DNA from: Muribaculaceae bacterium
GTDB lineage: Bacteria; Bacteroidota; Bacteroidia; Bacteroidales; Muribaculaceae
NCBI GenBank assembly: GCA_029056365.1
Contig: JAIDBM010000057.1
Location: 1 to 6,853 of the forward strand
Direction: 5' to 3'
DNA length: 6,853 nt
The notes beneath the pieces are model-generated. The model searched no databases and was not told the origin of the DNA. It was given only the letters and a program-made list of their open reading frames with translations. Position numbers and translations under genes: made by a program. This document shows, one piece after another, positions 3,304 through 6,853 of this stretch; positions within the stretch are counted from its first letter, which is position 1; each line of letters starts with the position of its first letter.

Positions 3304-6030
3304 TCAGGAGTTAAGTATCGCATCGAGTGTTATCGAATCAACCAATACGGCTCGCGGTTTCTGGCCCTGCGATGCTCCCACGATTCCTGCCGCTTCCATC
3401 TGGTCCATTATTTTTCCGGCCTTGTTGTAGCCTATGCTGAAACGGCGCTGCAACGATGATGTCGAAGCCGTGCTCTGGGTAACGATGAAGCGTGCGCAGT
3501 CGGCAAAGAGCGGATCGCGCTGATTGGGGTCGAGCACCGGCCCGTCGAAGCCGCCTTCGCCTTTTGGCTCAGGCAGCAGATACGGCTCGGGGTATCCAAT
3601 CTGGTCGTCGACAAAGCGGGTAAGACGGTCCACTTCGTCGGAGTCGATAAACGCGCACTGCACTCGTTCGAGCTTGCCATTGTGCGAGAAGAGCATGTCG
3701 CCTCGGCCGATAAGCTGGTTCGCGCCCGGGCGGTCGAGAATGGTCTTTGAGTCCACCATCTGCTGTACACGGAAGGCGATACGGCCAAGGAAGTTGGCCT
3801 TGATCATACCGGTGATGACATCGGTCGACGGCCGCTGAGTGGCTATGATCATGTGCATGCCCACCGCACGCGCCTTCTGCGCAATACGCGCTATATGTGT
3901 GCTTACTTCTTTTCCGGCCGTCATGATAAGGTCGGCGAACTCGTCAACTATTATCACCACATAGGGAAGATAACGGTGTCCGTCGTCAGGGTTAAGCTGG
4001 CGGTTTACGAATTTGCGGTTGTATTCCTCGACCTTTACAGCGCCTGCATCGCGCAGCAGACGGTAGCGGTTGTCCATTTCCTCGCAAAGAGAGTTAAGAG
4101 TGGCCACGGCTTCCTGCGGGTCGGTCACCACGGGCGACTCGGCTCCCGGAATTTTGGCCAGATAGTGGTTCTGCAGCCGGCTGTAACGGCTGAATTCCAC
4201 CATTTTGGGGTCGATAAGCACAAGTTTCAGCTCCGACGGATGCTTATAGTACAGCAACGATGCTATGATACAGTTAAGGCCTACCGACTTACCTTGTCCG
4301 GAACCACCGGCAACCAGCAGGTGCGGCATGTCGGCGAGATCGCGTATGAACACTTCGTTGTTTATCGTAGTGCCCATAGCCATGGGGAGTTTCATGGTGC
4401 ATTCATGGAATTTACGGCTTCCGAGCACAGAGCGTATCGAAACAGTACGCGGCACCCTGTTGGGCACTTCAATGCCTACTGTTCCTTTTCCGGGTATAGG
4501 CGCAATGATTCGTATGCCAAGCGCAGCCAGACTCAGAGCTATGTCGTCTTCAAGGTTTTTTATCTGCGCGATACGAACGCCCTCGGCAGGCACTATTTCG
4601 TAGCGTGTCACGGTGGGTCCGACTGTAGCCTCGATTTTAGCTATGGCAATATTGTAGCTCTTGAGTGTATTTACAATCATTTCCTTGTTCTCGTCCTGCT
4701 CGTGTTCATCGACCACCGGTCCGCAGTCGCGCTCGTCGAGCAAATCAACTCCGGGCATGTTATAGCGCGAGAGTCCGGCACGCGGATCATAAGGAGAATC
4801 AATGCCGGTGTGCTCGCCGGGTGCCACACGTGTGTCGGCCTGCTCGATTCGCTCGGGTTCGGCTATGCTGAAATCAGGCTCCGAATCGGCTGAATCCGGC
4901 TCCGGCTCTGTTTCGGTGGCGGAATCGGTTTCGGAATCTATCGCAAAGCCTATGTCGGGCATATCGCTGAGGTTTCCGAACTCGCTATCGTCTGTATCTT
5001 CCTCCGACAAGTCGTCGGTGCCATGCGGATACCATTCAGTGCGCAGATTCGGCATTTCGGCATTGGTTTCGTAATTACTGCTGCTGTTTTCAGTCGATAC
5101 GTTTTCAGCAGAATCGCTGGTCCGGGAGTCGCTGTAGGCAGGCTCCGGATTTCCGAATTCCGCTTTGTCGAAACTAACAGGCCGCGCATCGAGCTTCGTA
5201 TCCGCATCGAGCACATCGGTTGAACCTACATCCTGAAGAGAACGCCGGCGGTCGCGTTCGATACGTTCGCGACGCATATCGCGTATTGCCGCAAGTTTTT
5301 CGTTCATGGCTTTTTTGGCCTTGAGCAAGGGGTTCAGATACACGCTTGCAAGCAGACCTACCATTATAAGCGATACCGCCACCGCACCGACCCAGGTACT
5401 GTAATCGAGCAGAATCTGATTCAGAAAATGTCCGTGCGCCCCACCCCAGTGTGTGTAGGAGTCGGAGCTGAATGTCAGCAGTCCTACTACGGTTGATATG
5501 GCTATGGCTGTGAAAAGGCAGCGGAAGGTAAGTGTCCAGAATCGGCACCGGGTCACCCCCACGAGCGAAAGACCGAGTATCGCCATCCATACCACCAGAA
5601 CAAACGAGCCGAGGCCGAGACCGTCGGCCATGAGCCATTGCGACAATTTGGCTCCGAACGCACCGCCGATGTTTCCGACCTGCTCGCCGGACTCCACGAT
5701 TTCGGTCATGGAAAGTCCGGTTGCCAGACTCTGGTCGGCACCGCCATGTGCAAGATGCGAAATCGTTACCACGGCCATGACTATAGCCAGCACAATGAGC
5801 ACAACTCCGAGTCCCATGTGCGTGCGGCGGTCGAATATAAAATCGGAGATTCCGTAAGACTGCCTTGGTGTATTTTTTTTTGCTGATGTACGGTACCTCC
5901 GCGAGTCGGCAGTTTCAGCCGCTGTTCCGCGTCCCTGGTTTCCCCGGGGAGCACGGCGACCGGCATCGCCTGCCGCGTTTCGCGGTCGTTGCTGCTGGCG
6001 GGATTCGCCCGTCATACCAAATTCATCCAT
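3304..6030 (-). CDS. ftsK: DNA translocase FtsK
   Basis: This is the septum-anchored hexameric ATPase that pumps chromosome ends through the closing division site and supports dimer resolution by Xer recombinases. It has 908 residues, somewhat long for the family. In order: a basic, Gln/Arg-rich cytosolic tail (1-72); four membrane helices (about 73-93, 140-160, 170-188, 212-232); a charged stretch (240-262); and a long acidic Ser/Glu/Asp linker to about 445. The alpha domain follows (about 448-530), then the RecA-like motor with Walker A GGSGQGKS (575-582), IDPK (606-609), Walker B VVIIVDE (691-697) and ATQRPS (730-735). Last comes the gamma winged-helix DNA-reading domain (about 838-905, with LQRRFSIGYNKAGKI). 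The first ATG is used; another five codons in would change little. Its start is 23 bp from the rpe stop and its stop 23 bp from lolA. A run of nine A bases in codons 50-53 (5873-5881) is a possible slippage site. Confidence 0.97.
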   Translation of the reverse strand: MDEFGMTGESRQQQRPRNAAGDAGRRAPRGNQGRGTAAETADSRRYRTSAKKNTPRQSYGISDFIFDRRTHMGLGVVLIVLAIVMAVVTISHLAHGGADQSLATGLSMTEIVESGEQVGNIGGAFGAKLSQWLMADGLGLGSFVLVVWMAILGLSLVGVTRCRFWTLTFRCLFTAIAISTVVGLLTFSSDSYTHWGGAHGHFLNQILLDYSTWVGAVAVSLIMVGLLASVYLNPLLKAKKAMNEKLAAIRDMRRERIERDRRRSLQDVGSTDVLDADTKLDARPVSFDKAEFGNPEPAYSDSRTSDSAENVSTENSSSNYETNAEMPNLRTEWYPHGTDDLSEEDTDDSEFGNLSDMPDIGFAIDSETDSATETEPEPDSADSEPDFSIAEPERIEQADTRVAPGEHTGIDSPYDPRAGLSRYNMPGVDLLDERDCGPVVDEHEQDENKEMIVNTLKSYNIAIAKIEATVGPTVTRYEIVPAEGVRIAQIKNLEDDIALSLAALGIRIIAPIPGKGTVGIEVPNRVPRTVSIRSVLGSRKFHECTMKLPMAMGTTINNEVFIRDLADMPHLLVAGGSGQGKSVGLNCIIASLLYYKHPSELKLVLIDPKMVEFSRYSRLQNHYLAKIPGAESPVVTDPQEAVATLNSLCEEMDNRYRLLRDAGAVKVEEYNRKFVNRQLNPDDGHRYLPYVVIIVDEFADLIMTAGKEVSTHIARIAQKARAVGMHMIIATQRPSTDVITGMIKANFLGRIAFRVQQMVDSKTILDRPGANQLIGRGDMLFSHNGKLERVQCAFIDSDEVDRLTRFVDDQIGYPEPYLLPEPKGEGGFDGPVLDPNQRDPLFADCARFIVTQSTASTSSLQRRFSIGYNKAGKIMDQMEAAGIVGASQGQKPRAVLVDSITLDAILNS

Positions 6031-6053
6031 TCTGTCAATTAAGGTGTGTGTGT

Positions 6054-6698
6054 TTAAAGTACAGCAAGTTTTTCAATATAATCCACCGGGTCGCTGGCTT
6101 TGAACACAGCGCTGCCGGCTACTACCGAATCGGCTCCAGCCTGAGCCACCGCCAGTCCGGTTTCAAGGTTTACGCCACCGTCGACCTGTATCAGAGCGTG
6201 GCTGCCGTTTTCATCAATCAGTTTCCGCAGACGGCGAATCTTGTCGTATGTGCGGGTAATGAATTTCTGTCCGCCGAATCCCGGATTCACACTCATAAGC
6301 AGAACCATATCGAGGTCGGCCACTATGTCGGTGAGGGTTTCTACGGGAGTGGCCGGATTCAATGTAACCGCAGCCTTCATGCCGGCGGCCTTTATTGCCT
6401 CGACCGTGCGGTGTAGGTGCACGCATGCTTCCTGATGTACATTCATTATGGCGGCACCGCAGTCGCGGACCTGGCTTATATAGTTCTGCGGATTCACAAT
6501 CATCAGATGCACGTCAAGCGGCTTGGACGTCCGGCGTGCCACAGCCTCGATTACGGGGAATCCGAACGATATGTTCGGAACGAACACACCGTCCATCACA
6601 TCGCAGTGTATCCAGCCGGCCTGGCTGCGGTTGATCATTTCTATATCCTGGTCAAGACGACCGAAGTCGGCCGACAGTATCGACGGGCTAACTATCAT
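6054..6698 (-). CDS. rpe: Ribulose-phosphate 3-epimerase
   Basis: This cytosolic enzyme interconverts D-ribulose 5-phosphate and D-xylulose 5-phosphate in the pentose phosphate pathway. It has 214 residues, the normal length for this TIM-barrel family. Visible signatures: SPSILSADF (4-12); HCDVMDG (31-37) with metal ligands H31 and D33; DVHLM (62-66) with H64; NPGFGGQ (138-144); and VDGGV (172-176) with D173. D33 and D173 are the expected acid/base pair. The phosphate-binding end VAGSAVF (193-199) is present. The ATG at 6698 leads straight into the first beta strand. It begins 9 bp after the stop of the upstream membrane protein gene, which suggests cotranscription with it and with ftsK downstream. 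There is no Shine-Dalgarno. All family residues appear intact. Confidence 0.97.
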   Translation of the reverse strand: MIVSPSILSADFGRLDQDIEMINRSQAGWIHCDVMDGVFVPNISFGFPVIEAVARRTSKPLDVHLMIVNPQNYISQVRDCGAAIMNVHQEACVHLHRTVEAIKAAGMKAAVTLNPATPVETLTDIVADLDMVLLMSVNPGFGGQKFITRTYDKIRRLRKLIDENGSHALIQVDGGVNLETGLAVAQAGADSVVAGSAVFKASDPVDYIEKLAVL

Positions 6699-6707
6699 AT
6701 TTTTGTT

Positions 6708-6853
6708 TTATTTCTTTTGGATTTCTTTATCAATTTCTTTTTTCCTGAATGCGTTATATATTATCACCGCAATGCATATCAACAGAATCAGCAGTCCGGC
6801 CAACGACAGGTAGCTGTTGTATTTTTCAATCTGCGGCAGCAGGTCTTCTACCG
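6708..6853 (-). CDS. C-terminal end of an unidentified membrane-anchored protein (5' part outside window)
   Basis: A frame open to the right edge encodes the last 47 complete codons of a protein, ending in TAA at 6708-6710. The tail reads: a polar segment (VEDLLPQIEKYNSYLS), one strong membrane helix (LAGLLILLICIAVIIYNAF), then a highly charged end (RKKEIDKEIQKK). The positive residues after the helix predict that the C terminus is cytosolic. It lies 9 bp upstream of rpe in the same direction, so it is probably the preceding gene of the operon. The fragment is too short for a family call. It could be the tail of a single-pass anchored protein or the last helix of a larger transporter-like protein. 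Confidence 0.75.
   Translation of the reverse strand, partial: VEDLLPQIEKYNSYLSLAGLLILLICIAVIIYNAFRKKEIDKEIQKK

Noticed and set aside
3853..4893. A 346-codon open frame on the plus strand inside ftsK
   Set aside because: It lies wholly antisense to a clear ftsK, its translation shows no recognisable domain or composition of a real protein, and long antisense frames are common opposite genes with this codon use.
1..6853. CRISPR array, insertion sequence ends, or a complete defence island
   Set aside because: No regularly spaced repeats, no transposase and no paired terminal inverted repeats were seen. Only the Res fragment is defence-related.

Overview
The window looks like chromosomal DNA from a Bacteroidales bacterium, possibly close to Muribaculaceae (this family-level guess is weak). 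Three things support the order. Two RNA-gene promoters match the Bacteroidetes form TTG-N20-TAnnTTTG exactly. The coding genes lack clear Shine-Dalgarno sequences. The proteins (a long FtsK, a LolA-like chaperone ending in a DLR tail, TrxB) have the character expected of this group.

Left part (1-1043): the window opens inside the last ~263 codons of a type III restriction endonuclease (Res) with an intact PD-(D/E)XK nuclease site. Its stop is followed by a promoter-like motif, a good terminator hairpin, and a gene-free stretch holding two related small hairpins around TGTACA. The second hairpin forms the core of the terminator of the next gene.

RNA part (1044-1700), all minus strand: a tRNA-Ser(GCU) with its own promoter and terminator, and upstream of it (higher coordinates) an unassigned, apparently stand-alone structured RNA of about 260-275 nt. 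This RNA has a textbook promoter (1642-1673), a long-range closing helix, several strong hairpins and a strong terminator (1374-1399). I recognise no known family in it. It is the most interesting item in the window.

Right part (1705-6853), all minus strand: a tightly spaced cluster transcribed right to left. It contains the C-terminal tail of an unidentified membrane-anchored protein, rpe (ribulose-phosphate 3-epimerase), ftsK (DNA translocase), a lolA-like lipoprotein chaperone and trxB (thioredoxin reductase). Gaps are 9, 23, 23 and 37 bp and no promoter is visible inside the cluster, so it is probably one operon whose promoter lies beyond the right edge. It joins a pentose-phosphate enzyme, chromosome segregation, envelope lipoprotein traffic and thiol redox balance. 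These are housekeeping jobs with no obvious shared pathway. The restriction gene runs toward this block and meets it at the tRNA.
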